Numbered from the stretch's first letter, positions 41,638 to 50,199 are shown. The stretch: DNA of 64,000 bases from Synergistaceae bacterium (GCA_017449135.1 JAFSKE010000041.1:1-64000); one strand, 5' to 3'. Numbers and translations are program-made. Notes: a model not told the origin generated them from the sequence alone.

Positions 41638-43635
41638 TTGAAATTAACACTCGGGAGTTTATTTGACGGCTCCGGAGGTTTTCCTCTTGCAGGAATTTTA
41701 GCGGGAGTAGAACCCGTATGGTCTTCGGAAGTGTCGCCATTTCCGATATTGGTAACGCATAAGCGATTACCGCGGGTTAAGCATTACGGCGATGTTTCCA
41801 AATTGAATGGAGGCAATCTTGAGGCTGTCGATATTATTACATTCGGCAGCCCTTGCCAAGATATGTCTGTAGCCGGAAAACGAGCCGGTCTCGATGGTGC
41901 GAGATCAGGTTTGTTTCATCAGGCAATTCGTATTATAAAAGAAATGAGGGAGGCAACTAATGGAAGATGTCCGAGATACGCCATTTTTGAAAACGTCACA
42001 GGAGCATTCAGCTCCAACAAAGGCAACGATTTCAAGGCAGTCCTCGAAGCCTTCATCAGCGTTAAAGAAGAAGGAGTTGAGGTGCCTGCGCCTGAAAAAG
42101 GCAGATGGGCAAAAGCCGACGTATTATTGGGAGACGGATGGAGCGTGGCTTACAGAACTTTCGACAGCCAGTACTGGGGCGTTCCCCAAATAAGAAGTCG
42201 TATCTACCTTGTCGCAGATTTTGCAGGTGAAAGTGCCGGCGAAATATTATTTAAGTCCGAAGGCTTGTCTGGGTATTCTTCGGAGGGCTTCCGTGCGTGG
42301 CAAAAAGCTGCCAATAGTTTTGAAACGGGCATTGGAACGTCAGGCGAGACAATCTGTGTAAATCCACAGAGCAGCAGCAGTCTTACAATAACAAAAGAGC
42401 AGACAGGAACACTGGTTGCACAAGATCACGGTAATCATCCGGCGGTATTGCAGCCTTGTGATGAAATTTCTTTTGCCCTCAGTGACAGAGGAGATTCCAG
42501 TGCAAATGTAACCGGTACTCTACGTACAGGTGTAAATAAGACACTATGCCTTGCGCCGACTTTATCAGTTGAACATAATCCGACGGATTCCCGCATCAAA
42601 ATATCCGAAGACGGAAAAGTGCAAACGCTCTGTAACCGCATGTCGACAGGCGGAGGAAATGTACCCTTGGTAGCTGAACCAATAACGGCCTTTGGTATTT
42701 GCGCTAAGGGTTCAAATGCTATGCAGTCAGATAATCCGAATAGCGGTTTTTACGAGGCAACGACATCTCGTACGCTAGACGCAAACGGCGGAAATTCTTT
42801 GTGTAGTAATCAGGGCGGTATTGCAGTTGTTGAGGCTTATAAGCTGTGTCATAATCAGGCGCAGAAGATTGATGTAAGTACAACTTTGGATTGCAGTATT
42901 GGACATTTATCAAGTCAGCAAGGCGGCACGGCTGTTGTAAATACCGATGAGATATATGATGTCCGATTTACATCGGAAGGTACGAAGAATGCTCGCGGCC
43001 ATTGTTATAAGACAGACACATCAAGATGTCTTGATACCGGAAGCGAAGACCCTTCGGGCAATCACGGTGGCCTTGCGATTTTGGCTATTCAAGGTTCAAT
43101 GATTGGTAGAGACGATGATAATGGACCTAATGGTAGCGGAATAAATGAAGATGTCAGCTTTACATTAAATACGACTGACCGTCATGCTGTTGCAATGCCA
43201 GATGAAGTTAGTACCTATGCATCTACAGTTGGCAGTTTCATGCATGCAGAGAAAGAAAAAGCTAACACACTGATGGCGAGAGATTATAAAGACCCGCAAA
43301 TTGTTAATGATAACAAAAGCAATGATCCCGCCTATATAGTGCGCAGACTTACACCAACAGAATGTGCAAGACTTCAGGGCTTCCCTGATTGGTGGTGCAA
43401 AGGATTGGAAATACCTAATCCCAGCGATGAAGAAATAGCTTTTTGGATGAACGTATGGGCTGAATGGAATGCTATGAATGGTAAGAAGCCCAAAACTGAA
43501 AATCAGGTGCGTAAATGGTTGCTATCACCGTATTCTGACGTGGCAGAGTATGCTATCTGGGGAAATGGCATTTCTTTGCCGGTCGGTTTTTTCGTCTTAT
43601 CCGGAATAGAATGGGCTTATAGCAAAGGTTTATAA
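41638..43635 (+). CDS. DNA (cytosine-5) methyltransferase with repeat-rich insertion
   Basis: A 665-residue C5-cytosine methyltransferase. LGSLFDGSGGFPLAG is motif I, GSPCQDMS at 71-77 holds the catalytic Cys73, YAIFENVTGAF is the ENV motif and VRRLTPTECARLQGFPDWWC is near the C-terminus. Between, about 200-560, is a long segment of Gly/Asn/Ser-rich units (TGGGNVPLV, NQGGIAVV, QQGGTAVV, NHGGLAIL), larger than a normal target-recognition domain. TTG start behind GGGAG. Confidence 0.92.
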   Translation: MKLTLGSLFDGSGGFPLAGILAGVEPVWSSEVSPFPILVTHKRLPRVKHYGDVSKLNGGNLEAVDIITFGSPCQDMSVAGKRAGLDGARSGLFHQAIRIIKEMREATNGRCPRYAIFENVTGAFSSNKGNDFKAVLEAFISVKEEGVEVPAPEKGRWAKADVLLGDGWSVAYRTFDSQYWGVPQIRSRIYLVADFAGESAGEILFKSEGLSGYSSEGFRAWQKAANSFETGIGTSGETICVNPQSSSSLTITKEQTGTLVAQDHGNHPAVLQPCDEISFALSDRGDSSANVTGTLRTGVNKTLCLAPTLSVEHNPTDSRIKISEDGKVQTLCNRMSTGGGNVPLVAEPITAFGICAKGSNAMQSDNPNSGFYEATTSRTLDANGGNSLCSNQGGIAVVEAYKLCHNQAQKIDVSTTLDCSIGHLSSQQGGTAVVNTDEIYDVRFTSEGTKNARGHCYKTDTSRCLDTGSEDPSGNHGGLAILAIQGSMIGRDDDNGPNGSGINEDVSFTLNTTDRHAVAMPDEVSTYASTVGSFMHAEKEKANTLMARDYKDPQIVNDNKSNDPAYIVRRLTPTECARLQGFPDWWCKGLEIPNPSDEEIAFWMNVWAEWNAMNGKKPKTENQVRKWLLSPYSDVAEYAIWGNGISLPVGFFVLSGIEWAYSKGL

Positions 43636-43661
43636 GAAAAAATAAGCCGATAATAGTGTGT

Positions 43662-43704
43662 AACTGCCTACAGTTTTTTGAATCGTTTAGGCAGTTGACT
43701 TTTT
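43662..43704 (+). terminator. Terminator after cytosine methyltransferase
   Basis: AACTGCCTA (43662-43670) pairs with TAGGCAGTT (43688-43696), then GACTTTTT. Confidence 0.7.
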
Positions 43705-43723
43705 CGGCAGTCAGAGTGATATA
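43695..43723 (+). promoter_or_regulatory. Putative phage promoter, copy 1
   Basis: TTGACT, 17-base spacer, GATATA. Spacer TTTTCGGCAGTCAGAGT is nearly the same as in a second copy at 48879-48907. It lies just before the interrupted gene at 43764. Confidence 0.5.
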
Positions 43724-43763
43724 TAGCGTGTTGAAAACTTTACGACAAAGGAGAGGAAAAATA

Positions 43764-44324
43764 ATGTCGCATTTTTCAGTTTTAGTCTTCACGGAAGACG
43801 ATGGATTAAGTGTTGATGAACTTTTAGAACCGTACTATGAAGGGAACACTCGCGCTCCCTATATTGAGTACACCAAACAGGAAGCCATTGATTATGTCAG
43901 AAAGCGTTATCCTGACTTCAAGAACAAGAGCGATGAAGAGTGCTGGAAGTTTATGGCAGAAGGTTATATAACCGACAAAAAAGGCAATATCTACAGCACA
44001 GCGAATCCAGATGCCAAGTGGGATTGGTATGAAGTAGGCGGACGCTGGGAAAATTTCCTCAAGCTCAAAGACGGAACAAGGTCAAATTCAGCAAAACTAG
44101 GGGATGTGGACTTCACTCCTGACCCTGATGCATATGAGAAAGCTCTTCGTCACTGGGATTTACTCGTAGAACATAAGCCGCTTGAACCAGGCGAAGAAAT
44201 GCCCTTCAGTATGTACAACGAGAAATACTACAAAGATTTTTACGGTGATCGTGAAACTTACGCCAGAAGGCAGGCGGGTTTTTATACGTTTGCTGTTGTA
44301 ACTTCCGATGGGCTCTGGGAAGAA
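43764..44324 (+). pseudogene. 5' part of a phage gene cut by the RIT element
   Basis: 187 codons of an unknown phage protein family (MSHFSVLVF ... DAKWDWYEVGGRWENFLKLK ... FYTFAVVTSDGLWEE). The native frame stops matching at 44324, where the mobile element begins; read-through adds 11 foreign residues to a stop at 44360. The missing 3' part is at 48666-48803. Joined, the two give an uninterrupted 232-residue protein. Relatives of this family end with the TVVDCHI found in the 3' piece. Confidence 0.85.
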
Positions 44325-44348
44325 TTATACGCACCCTTGTATTATACG
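44325..44348 (+). repeat. RIT left terminal inverted repeat
   Basis: 24 bases (TTATACGCACCC then TTGTATTATACG) matching the complement of 48610-48633 at 23 positions. Contains two TTATACG cores; another inverted copy (TTCGTATAATAAT) is at about 44409-44421. Confidence 0.85.
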
Positions 44349-44422
44349 AAATATAATTAAATAATTTAGGTAATTATATTTTATATATTAAAAATTTAAT
44401 TAAAATAGTTCGTATAATAATA

Positions 44423-44451
44423 TTGACACTTTTCTCATTATGATGTATAAT
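44423..44451 (+). promoter_or_regulatory. Consensus promoter of the RIT recombinases
   Basis: Perfect TTGACA (44423-44428), 17-base spacer, perfect TATAAT (44446-44451). It overlaps an inner copy of the TTCGTATAAT motif, so recombinase binding may repress it. Confidence 0.85.
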
Positions 44452-44489
44452 ATTAATATATTAATTAAGAAAAGAGGTGTCAAAGTTAT

Positions 44490-46391
44490 ATGGAAAAGTA
44501 TCAGGATAATGTTCTAATAGTTATCGAAACTTTAAAAAAATTCTGTTATTCGATTGTCGAGCTTCGGAAGCATGAAACTTGTTTAGAAAAATTACGGATA
44601 GTATTAATGCAAGAAAATGTTACTAACTATTCTCCGCAATTTGCATTAAAATGGTGCGAGTATAGAGTTCCTAAGTATTTACGGTCATCTTATACTCGTG
44701 TGGTCTATCGTCTAAACGATGTATATGAACTCGGTCATATTCATGCTACGCATCTACATATCAATAGGCATCTTTCAATTCAAAATAAAAGGACGGTAGA
44801 AAATTATATTAATTTCTTAAAAACACAAAAAAAATATACGCCTATAGTGATAGTAAATATAAAACAAATATGTGAACGTTTCTGTTGTTTTGCTCAATAT
44901 TATGGTGCAAAAACAGTTGATGATACTACGTACGCTATATTAGAACGTTATTACCTTTTTATCAGAGAATCGACCACGAAGTATAGCTATACGCAGTCTT
45001 TGGGAAATTTACGTGTTTTTTTTGATTATTTAGCTAAACAAGGCTACACAAAGGGATACGGCTATTCTTTATTTCTTCATTACAGAAGATGGAATGTGTG
45101 CACTACATTAGATGATCTAACTGAAAATGCTAAGTCTGTAATAAGAAAGTATAAAGAAGAAAGCCTTTCGTTTCCTCCTGATGAATTTTATCATACCATT
45201 CAATATTTTAGTGAGAAATTGGAAGAAAGCGGTTATAGTGAATCAATTCTTAATTTCTCTAGATTATGCTTGTCATACTTATACTTATTTCTTGATAGAG
45301 AAAATATCGGCTATCATAGAAGTATTGTTGAAGCTTGGTACGAGGATGTAGGTGCTTCTATATTTAAAACTGACGCAATAAGAGCAAGACGTATTCTTGA
45401 GATGTATGATGACTATACCAAAGAAGGAGACGTATTACCTGACAAAAGATGGCATAATCCGGACAGTTTGTATAACCATATCCCTTCATACTATAAAAAA
45501 ATTTTGGATATATTTTTAGATACGAAGAAAAAAGAGGGGCTTGGGAAAAGAACTATAGATGATTACAAGTTAAACTGTTCGAAATTTTTTCTTTTTCTTA
45601 CTTCGCATGGTATAAAATCATTAGATATGCTTAACCAAGAAGCCATTAAGAAATTCCTTTTTTCTGATAGCAAGTTATTGGCTAAATCTAAGAGAAATTG
45701 TAGTATAGTTCTTCGTAAATTTATAGTCTATCTTGAAATACACAATGTAGTTTCACGTAATCTACACCTTGCTATCCCACATGGAAGAGCAGTGCGAGAA
45801 AAAATTGTTGAAGTTTTTGATGAACACGATAAAGAATTAATTAGAGAATACTGTAAAAATGCATCTACTCCAACTGCTTTACGTGATGCCGCTATATTAC
45901 AATTAGGAATGACAACAGGATTGCGAGCTTCTGATATAGCTTTTTTAAGAAAAATGGATATAGACTGGAAAAATCAATTTATTAGTATTGTACAGAGAAA
46001 AACGAAAAAATTTCACCGTCATCCATTGGAAACAGCTACATTAAATGCTATCTTCAGATACATAAAGTATGGTCGTCCCAAAAAAGCTCATAACGATTAT
46101 ATATTTGTGATATCTACTGCTCCTTATAGGCATATTTCAGGTGGAGCGTGTAATAGCGCACTTAAGAGAGCAGGAGTCTCTATTACAAAATTTCATCAGC
46201 TTAGAAGAACTTTCGGGACTGATTCCCTAAAAAGTGGTATAACATATGCAGAAACAGCGGAATTATTAGGTCAATCTTCGAATGAAACTGTACATAAATA
46301 TGTTGTATTGGATGAAGAAAAGATGCGTCTATGCCCTCTTTCACTTTCAGAAACCGGATTGACAATGAAAGGGAGATATGGACATGCATAA
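44490..46391 (+). CDS. RIT tyrosine recombinase 1 (633 residues)
   Basis: A large tyrosine recombinase. The C-terminal catalytic domain shows TGLRASDIAFLRK (first Arg), HQLRRTFG (H-x-x-R), GQSSNETVHKY (His and nucleophile Tyr). The long N-terminus has two SAM-like DNA-binding regions. It overlaps recombinase 2 by 14 bases. In RIT elements all three proteins are thought to be needed for movement. Confidence 0.93.
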   Translation: MEKYQDNVLIVIETLKKFCYSIVELRKHETCLEKLRIVLMQENVTNYSPQFALKWCEYRVPKYLRSSYTRVVYRLNDVYELGHIHATHLHINRHLSIQNKRTVENYINFLKTQKKYTPIVIVNIKQICERFCCFAQYYGAKTVDDTTYAILERYYLFIRESTTKYSYTQSLGNLRVFFDYLAKQGYTKGYGYSLFLHYRRWNVCTTLDDLTENAKSVIRKYKEESLSFPPDEFYHTIQYFSEKLEESGYSESILNFSRLCLSYLYLFLDRENIGYHRSIVEAWYEDVGASIFKTDAIRARRILEMYDDYTKEGDVLPDKRWHNPDSLYNHIPSYYKKILDIFLDTKKKEGLGKRTIDDYKLNCSKFFLFLTSHGIKSLDMLNQEAIKKFLFSDSKLLAKSKRNCSIVLRKFIVYLEIHNVVSRNLHLAIPHGRAVREKIVEVFDEHDKELIREYCKNASTPTALRDAAILQLGMTTGLRASDIAFLRKMDIDWKNQFISIVQRKTKKFHRHPLETATLNAIFRYIKYGRPKKAHNDYIFVISTAPYRHISGGACNSALKRAGVSITKFHQLRRTFGTDSLKSGITYAETAELLGQSSNETVHKYVVLDEEKMRLCPLSLSETGLTMKGRYGHA

Positions 46392-47361
46392 TAATTATAC
46401 CTATACAAGTTCGTTATCCAACCATATATCTAATTTTATTGCAGAAAAGCAATCGCTCGGATACAAATATCAAAATGAAGCTTATTGGATGAAAAATTTT
46501 GATGATTATTGGCGTAATTTTGGTTATAATGAAGTTGGATTAACTCCTGAAAATATTTCTGAGTGGTTAATTCAGAGAGAGAATGAAAGTTCAAAAACAC
46601 TTTCAACAAGACTTTGCGTTATTCGAGAGTTTTCAAAGTACTTAAATGGCTTAGGAATACAAAGCTATATACCTAACTACTCTGTAAAATTAAAACAACC
46701 ATTTAAACATAAGTTTACTCAATCTGAAATATCAGACTTATTTGCTCAAATCGATAATTTCTATGTTGATAGTGTTAGTACATATACTAAACGAATGGCG
46801 GATGAGTATCCTATTATATTCAGACTTATTTACTTACATGGGCTGAGAATTTCTGAAGCTTGTTATTTAAGAGCTCACAATGTAGATTTAAAAACCGGTA
46901 TTATTACCATTCAAGATGGTAAAGGGCATATTGATCGCTTAGTATATATGGCTGAAGATATGCACAAGCTCTGTTGTTCTTATTTTGCGTATGTTTCAAA
47001 ACTAATTGGAGATAGACCTTTTTATTTTTTTCCTGGAAAAAATATCAAAAAATCTATTTCTAGAAATAGTGTAAACAGAACATTTAATATTTGTTGGCGT
47101 AGAACTTCATACGCTGATAAATGTGACATTAAGCCCACAGTGCATGATTTACGTCATGCATTTATTATGAACAGAATTAACATCTGGTTAAAGCGAGGCT
47201 TAAATTTTGCGCAGATGCTTCCCTATTTAAGCAAATTTTTAGGTCATAAAAGTTTTGTAGGAACATACTATTATTGTCATTATGCTGAAGAAGCTGCACG
47301 CATTATTCAAGAAAGAGATAGTGTTATACATCGAGTAATTCCGAAAGTAAAGCGAAGATGA
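46378..47361 (+). CDS. RIT tyrosine recombinase 2 (327 residues)
   Basis: Catalytic residues visible: HGLRISEACYLRA, HDLRHAFIM, LGHKSFVGTYYYCHY. N-terminal SAM-like domain (ISNFIAEKQSLGYKYQNEAY). Overlaps recombinase 1 by 14 bases and recombinase 3 by 4, so all are coupled. Confidence 0.94.
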   Translation: MDMHNNYTYTSSLSNHISNFIAEKQSLGYKYQNEAYWMKNFDDYWRNFGYNEVGLTPENISEWLIQRENESSKTLSTRLCVIREFSKYLNGLGIQSYIPNYSVKLKQPFKHKFTQSEISDLFAQIDNFYVDSVSTYTKRMADEYPIIFRLIYLHGLRISEACYLRAHNVDLKTGIITIQDGKGHIDRLVYMAEDMHKLCCSYFAYVSKLIGDRPFYFFPGKNIKKSISRNSVNRTFNICWRRTSYADKCDIKPTVHDLRHAFIMNRINIWLKRGLNFAQMLPYLSKFLGHKSFVGTYYYCHYAEEAARIIQERDSVIHRVIPKVKRR

Positions 47362-48383
47362 AAAAAATAGATATTAATTCACTTTTTTTTGCTAGAGTCA
47401 GTGATTTTATCAAAATATATATTCCGCATCAAAGAAACGGCTCTAGCCATACTGTCAGAACATATCGATATGCACTCTTAGAATTTCGTACATACGTAGA
47501 GTCAGTTACTAAAATTTCTCGAAAGAAATTCAGATATGAAGACTGCACATACGATTTTATTTTAGATTATAGAAATTATCTCTATGATGTAAAAAAACAA
47601 AAAGAAAGAACTGTAAATACGAAACTTTGCGCTATAAAAAGCTACTTATCATACGTTGCCGCTAAAGATATTACGGTTCAACAAGTTGAATTTGCTGTAC
47701 ATCAAGTTCCTTTATATAATGAACCCCAAAATTTACAACCTATTATTGAGGATATTGATGCATTAAAAGCTCTATTAACTGCACCTTCAAATACTAGACA
47801 AGGACTGAGAGATAAAGTTATTTTGTCTGTATTATATGATGCTGCTTTACGTGTTGATGAATTAGCATCATTAACTATGAATTGTGTAAAGCAAGACAAT
47901 AACAATTTATTTAAACTTCATGTCAGTGGTAAAAATAAGAAGAATAGAAATCTATTGCTAAGTGCGGAAACCTCTGCATTAATAATGCAGTATATAAACG
48001 AATATCATTTTGATACTAATTCAGAAGATGCCTTCATTTATAGTAATTGTGATAGAAAAAAACATCTTACAACGAGAGCTATCGAAAAGCTAGTAAAGAA
48101 GTATGCAGATCGCATTCGGGACAAATATACGCTCCCCGTATCTGTATCACCGCATACATTGAGACGGACACGCGGTACATTGCTTTATAGAGATGGAGTG
48201 CCCATGGAAGAAATAGCACTATTTATGGGACATGCAAACACCCAAACGACTAGAGAGCATTATGCATCACCTTCAAATGACCAAATTAGAAAAATAGCGC
48301 AAAGGAAAATAGAGTTTATACCTAATGTAGAACAATTATGGCCAGATGATCAGGATGAAATAGATAGGCTACTTGACTTTTAA
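47358..48383 (+). CDS. RIT tyrosine recombinase 3 (341 residues)
   Basis: XerD-like: DAALRVDELASLTMN, HTLRRTRGTLLY, MGHANTQTTREHY hold the Arg, H-x-x-R, His and Tyr. N-terminal SAM-like domain (HTVRTYRYALLEFRTYVES). Last gene of the element; 280 bases of non-coding end sequence follow. Confidence 0.94.
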   Translation: MKKIDINSLFFARVSDFIKIYIPHQRNGSSHTVRTYRYALLEFRTYVESVTKISRKKFRYEDCTYDFILDYRNYLYDVKKQKERTVNTKLCAIKSYLSYVAAKDITVQQVEFAVHQVPLYNEPQNLQPIIEDIDALKALLTAPSNTRQGLRDKVILSVLYDAALRVDELASLTMNCVKQDNNNLFKLHVSGKNKKNRNLLLSAETSALIMQYINEYHFDTNSEDAFIYSNCDRKKHLTTRAIEKLVKKYADRIRDKYTLPVSVSPHTLRRTRGTLLYRDGVPMEEIALFMGHANTQTTREHYASPSNDQIRKIAQRKIEFIPNVEQLWPDDQDEIDRLLDF

Positions 48384-48609
48384 GATTGAACACAGATGAT
48401 TTTGCCTGTGAAACAATAAAAATTTTTTTGCTTCACAGGTTAATTTATTCGACATATGTGGTTGAACGAATCATTGTTTCTCGAAATTTTCGAATTAATA
48501 AGAGCCGCTGCACCGAATTTTTCAAATTCAGTCGCACAGTTCGAATTTATTTATACGAACCTTTTAACTCATTTTATGCTTATATTTTTCATATTTATAA
48601 AAGTAAGTG
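48384..48609. other. Non-coding inner part of the RIT right end
   Basis: No convincing gene; AT-rich with CACAGG-type inverted pieces (TTTTGCCTGTGAAAC and GCTTCACAGG) just after recombinase 3 that can form its terminator, and a GTTCGAATTTATTTATACG related to the terminal motifs. Confidence 0.4.
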
Positions 48610-48633
48610 CGTATAATACAAGGGTACGTATAA
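48610..48633 (-). repeat. RIT right terminal inverted repeat
   Basis: Complement of the left repeat with one mismatch. Unlike the left end it is not at the very tip: 29 bases lie outside it. Confidence 0.85.
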
Positions 48634-48639
48634 CTCTAA

Positions 48640-48659
48640 TTATACGAATATTCGTATAA
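48640..48659. repeat. 20-base perfect palindrome at the RIT right tip
   Basis: TTATACGAAT followed by its complement ATTCGTATAA, a head-to-head pair of the TTATACG core used at both ends. Probable recombinase binding or crossover site. Confidence 0.8.
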
Positions 48660-48665
48660 ATAGAA

Positions 48666-48803
48666 GCTGCAAATATGGGCTGGTTTGCGTGGACTGATGC
48701 TACTCCGGAAAGTGCCGCTGACTGGGAAAACAACTTCATCAAAAATTTCATTGACGGCGAAGATCCGGAAACAAGAATCACAGTAGTAGATTGCCACATT
48801 TAG
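48666..48803 (+). pseudogene. 3' part of the phage gene cut by the RIT element
   Basis: 45 codons plus stop in frame with the 5' part at 43764-44324: AANMGWFAWTDATPESAADW ... TRITVVDCHI. An internal ATG (48675) lacks a ribosome site. Rejoined at GAAGAA-GCTGCA the family's normal TFAVV...MGWF...TVVDCHI order is restored. Confidence 0.85.
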
Positions 48804-48830
48804 TCAACACGTGAAACAGCGGGATTTTTT

Positions 48831-48862
48831 AGGAGCGAGTTTTTCTTGCTCCTTGATTTTTC
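48831..48862 (+). terminator. Terminator after the 3' gene fragment
   Basis: AGGAGCGAG (48831-48839) pairs with CTTGCTCCT (48845-48853), then TGATTTTT. Confidence 0.75.
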
Positions 48863-48878
48863 CGCGATCTAGCGGGCG

Positions 48879-48907
48879 TTGATTTTTTCGGCAAGTAGAG
48901 TGATTAT
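48879..48907 (+). promoter_or_regulatory. Putative phage promoter, copy 2
   Basis: TTGATT, 17-base spacer TTTTCGGCAAGTAGAGT, GATTAT; spacer matches copy 1 at 43695 at nearly every position. It drives the 48955-49799 genes. Confidence 0.5.
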
Positions 48908-48954
48908 ACGACAAGAAAAAAGGCAAAAAGCTGTAAGCCGGAAAGGAGATAAAA

Positions 48955-49263
48955 ATGAATCGATTAAGGGTTATAGGCACGGATATAGGAGCTAATGAGT
49001 GCATACCGTATGTCGAGATTGTCAACGAAAATGATGAAGTCATCGGTACTGCATGGGGAGAGAAAAATGCCTATTTATTTGCGGAGGCCGAAGAAGCGTA
49101 TGAACTTTTGAAGAGGTTTGTAGCTGGTGAAAATGTCAACGGGAACGCTCAAGAATTAATTGACCGTGTAGAGAATAGTCCCGAGCTGACATGCGATGGC
49201 TTGACAATGCAGGATATTTTGATTAATATTGTTCAGAGAGGTCACTGTGATGATCACAAATGA
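48955..49263 (+). CDS. Small phage protein (102 residues)
   Basis: MNRLRVIGTDIGANECIPYV with EEAYELLKRFVAG; resembles small phage proteins of unknown role such as the one at 37693. Good ribosome site (GGAAAGGAGA). Overlaps the next gene by 14 bases. Confidence 0.7.
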   Translation: MNRLRVIGTDIGANECIPYVEIVNENDEVIGTAWGEKNAYLFAEAEEAYELLKRFVAGENVNGNAQELIDRVENSPELTCDGLTMQDILINIVQRGHCDDHK

Positions 49264-49438
49264 AATAAGAAAGCAGATTGAGGTTGTAAGGCTTTCGGGG
49301 AAGTCGAACATGTTGGATTGGATAAGCGTTCAGAGAACTGCGTTTGAGATGGAGCTTTATGAGTTAGTTATGCTGATTGAGGAACATAAGACTGAATACA
49401 TTCAGTATATTTTTTACGGAGGAAAACAAAATGACTAA
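49250..49438 (+). CDS. DUF5049-type small phage protein (62 residues)
   Basis: MITNEIRKQIEVVRLSGKSN, MLDWISVQRTAFEMELYELV and IEEHKTEYIQYIFYGG match the DUF5049 pattern. ATG at 49250 is chosen since AGAGG precedes it at a proper distance. Role unknown. Confidence 0.8.
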   Translation: MITNEIRKQIEVVRLSGKSNMLDWISVQRTAFEMELYELVMLIEEHKTEYIQYIFYGGKQND

Positions 49439-49799
49439 AACAATACGCGTTTTACTTGTTGAGCCGATGAAGAAGCCGAGATTGGTTACCGTTGAGCACA
49501 CGCTTGAAGAGCTTCAAAAATTGGTTGGAGGCAATATCGAGGTCACGTATCCGTGGGAGGATGAAGTTGGATTAATATCCTGTGATGACGCAAAATTTAA
49601 TGGATCTAGTCCTAACAGATGTTTAGAGGACTATGACATCATATATGGAACGTTTTTCTTGGCAGGATTAACGGAAGACAACTTTGGTGACATCAGCGAT
49701 GAGCTTGCAGAGAAATTTGCAAAAAAATTTGCACATCCCGAAGCATTTCTCCGCACGCCAGAGAACAAAGTGATTTGTGTCAAAATGGGAAGGCCATAG
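49431..49799 (+). CDS. DUF3846-domain protein (122 residues)
   Basis: IRVLLVEPMKKPRLVTVEHT, LEELQKLVGGNIEVTYPWED and DYDIIYGTFFLAG are typical of DUF3846, a domain widespread in phages and plasmids and related to anti-restriction-type proteins by gene company. Strong GGAGG ribosome site before ATG 49431; overlaps the previous gene by 8 bases. Confidence 0.85.
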   Translation: MTKTIRVLLVEPMKKPRLVTVEHTLEELQKLVGGNIEVTYPWEDEVGLISCDDAKFNGSSPNRCLEDYDIIYGTFFLAGLTEDNFGDISDELAEKFAKKFAHPEAFLRTPENKVICVKMGRP

Positions 49800-49892
49800 T
49801 ATTCGTTACAATGCCTGAAAAAATTGCAAAAGAGATGCAGGAAATAATAAAGTATTAAACAAAATATTTGGAAAAATCGTGGACACATTCTA

Positions 49893-49919
49893 TTGACTTT
49901 TATGGTATAGTGATACCAT
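49893..49919 (+). promoter_or_regulatory. Promoter-operator with ATGGTAT/ATACCAT inverted repeat
   Basis: TTGACT (49893) followed by ATGGTAT-agtg-ATACCAT (49902-49919), a perfect 7+7 operator. It lies 17 bases before the gene at 49936, whose expression it should control. The regulator is unknown. Confidence 0.6.
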
Positions 49920-49935
49920 CGAAAGGTACACAAAA

Positions 49936-50157
49936 ATGCAAAGTTTGAAGAAAGCTCACGCGGAAATAACGCAAAAATGGGAAAAACTTCACGATGTGAT
50001 TAACGAATTAAGCGGAATTGCGAATAATAGCGTCAGAACGTTAGCATATGTTGATGGAGTTTACGATGAAACTACTGATGAATATAGGATGTACAACGAG
50101 ATATGTGAAATAGCAGGATACATCGAAAATTTTAGTAGATATTTCGCAAACGCTTGA
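49936..50157 (+). CDS. Small helical protein under its own operator (73 residues)
   Basis: MQSLKKAHAEITQKWEKLHD ... CEIAGYIENFSRYFANA, likely two long helices. No recognised family. Single gene between an operator and a terminator. Confidence 0.6.
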   Translation: MQSLKKAHAEITQKWEKLHDVINELSGIANNSVRTLAYVDGVYDETTDEYRMYNEICEIAGYIENFSRYFANA

Positions 50158-50199
50158 AAATTAGTAAAGTATAGGAATAAATAATAAAAAACAATAACG

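Larger units (their letters stand above)
44325..48662 (+). mobile_element. RIT (recombinase-in-trio) element
   Basis: A 4.3-kb insertion with three consecutive overlapping tyrosine recombinase genes, the defining layout of RIT elements, bounded by inverted repeats and flanked by the direct repeat AGAA (44321-44324 and 48662-48665). Removing it with one AGAA restores the interrupted reading frame exactly, which fixes both ends. A and T are much more frequent than in the surrounding phage sequence, indicating recent transfer. Confidence 0.88.

Noticed and set aside
44360-44490. Reading the 5' fragment to 44360 as a complete gene
   Set aside because: The last 11 residues come from the RIT end repeat; the genuine 3' end is found at 48666-48803.
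49800-49860. 15-codon frame MPEKIAKEMQE after the DUF3846 gene
   Set aside because: Too short and without a ribosome site.
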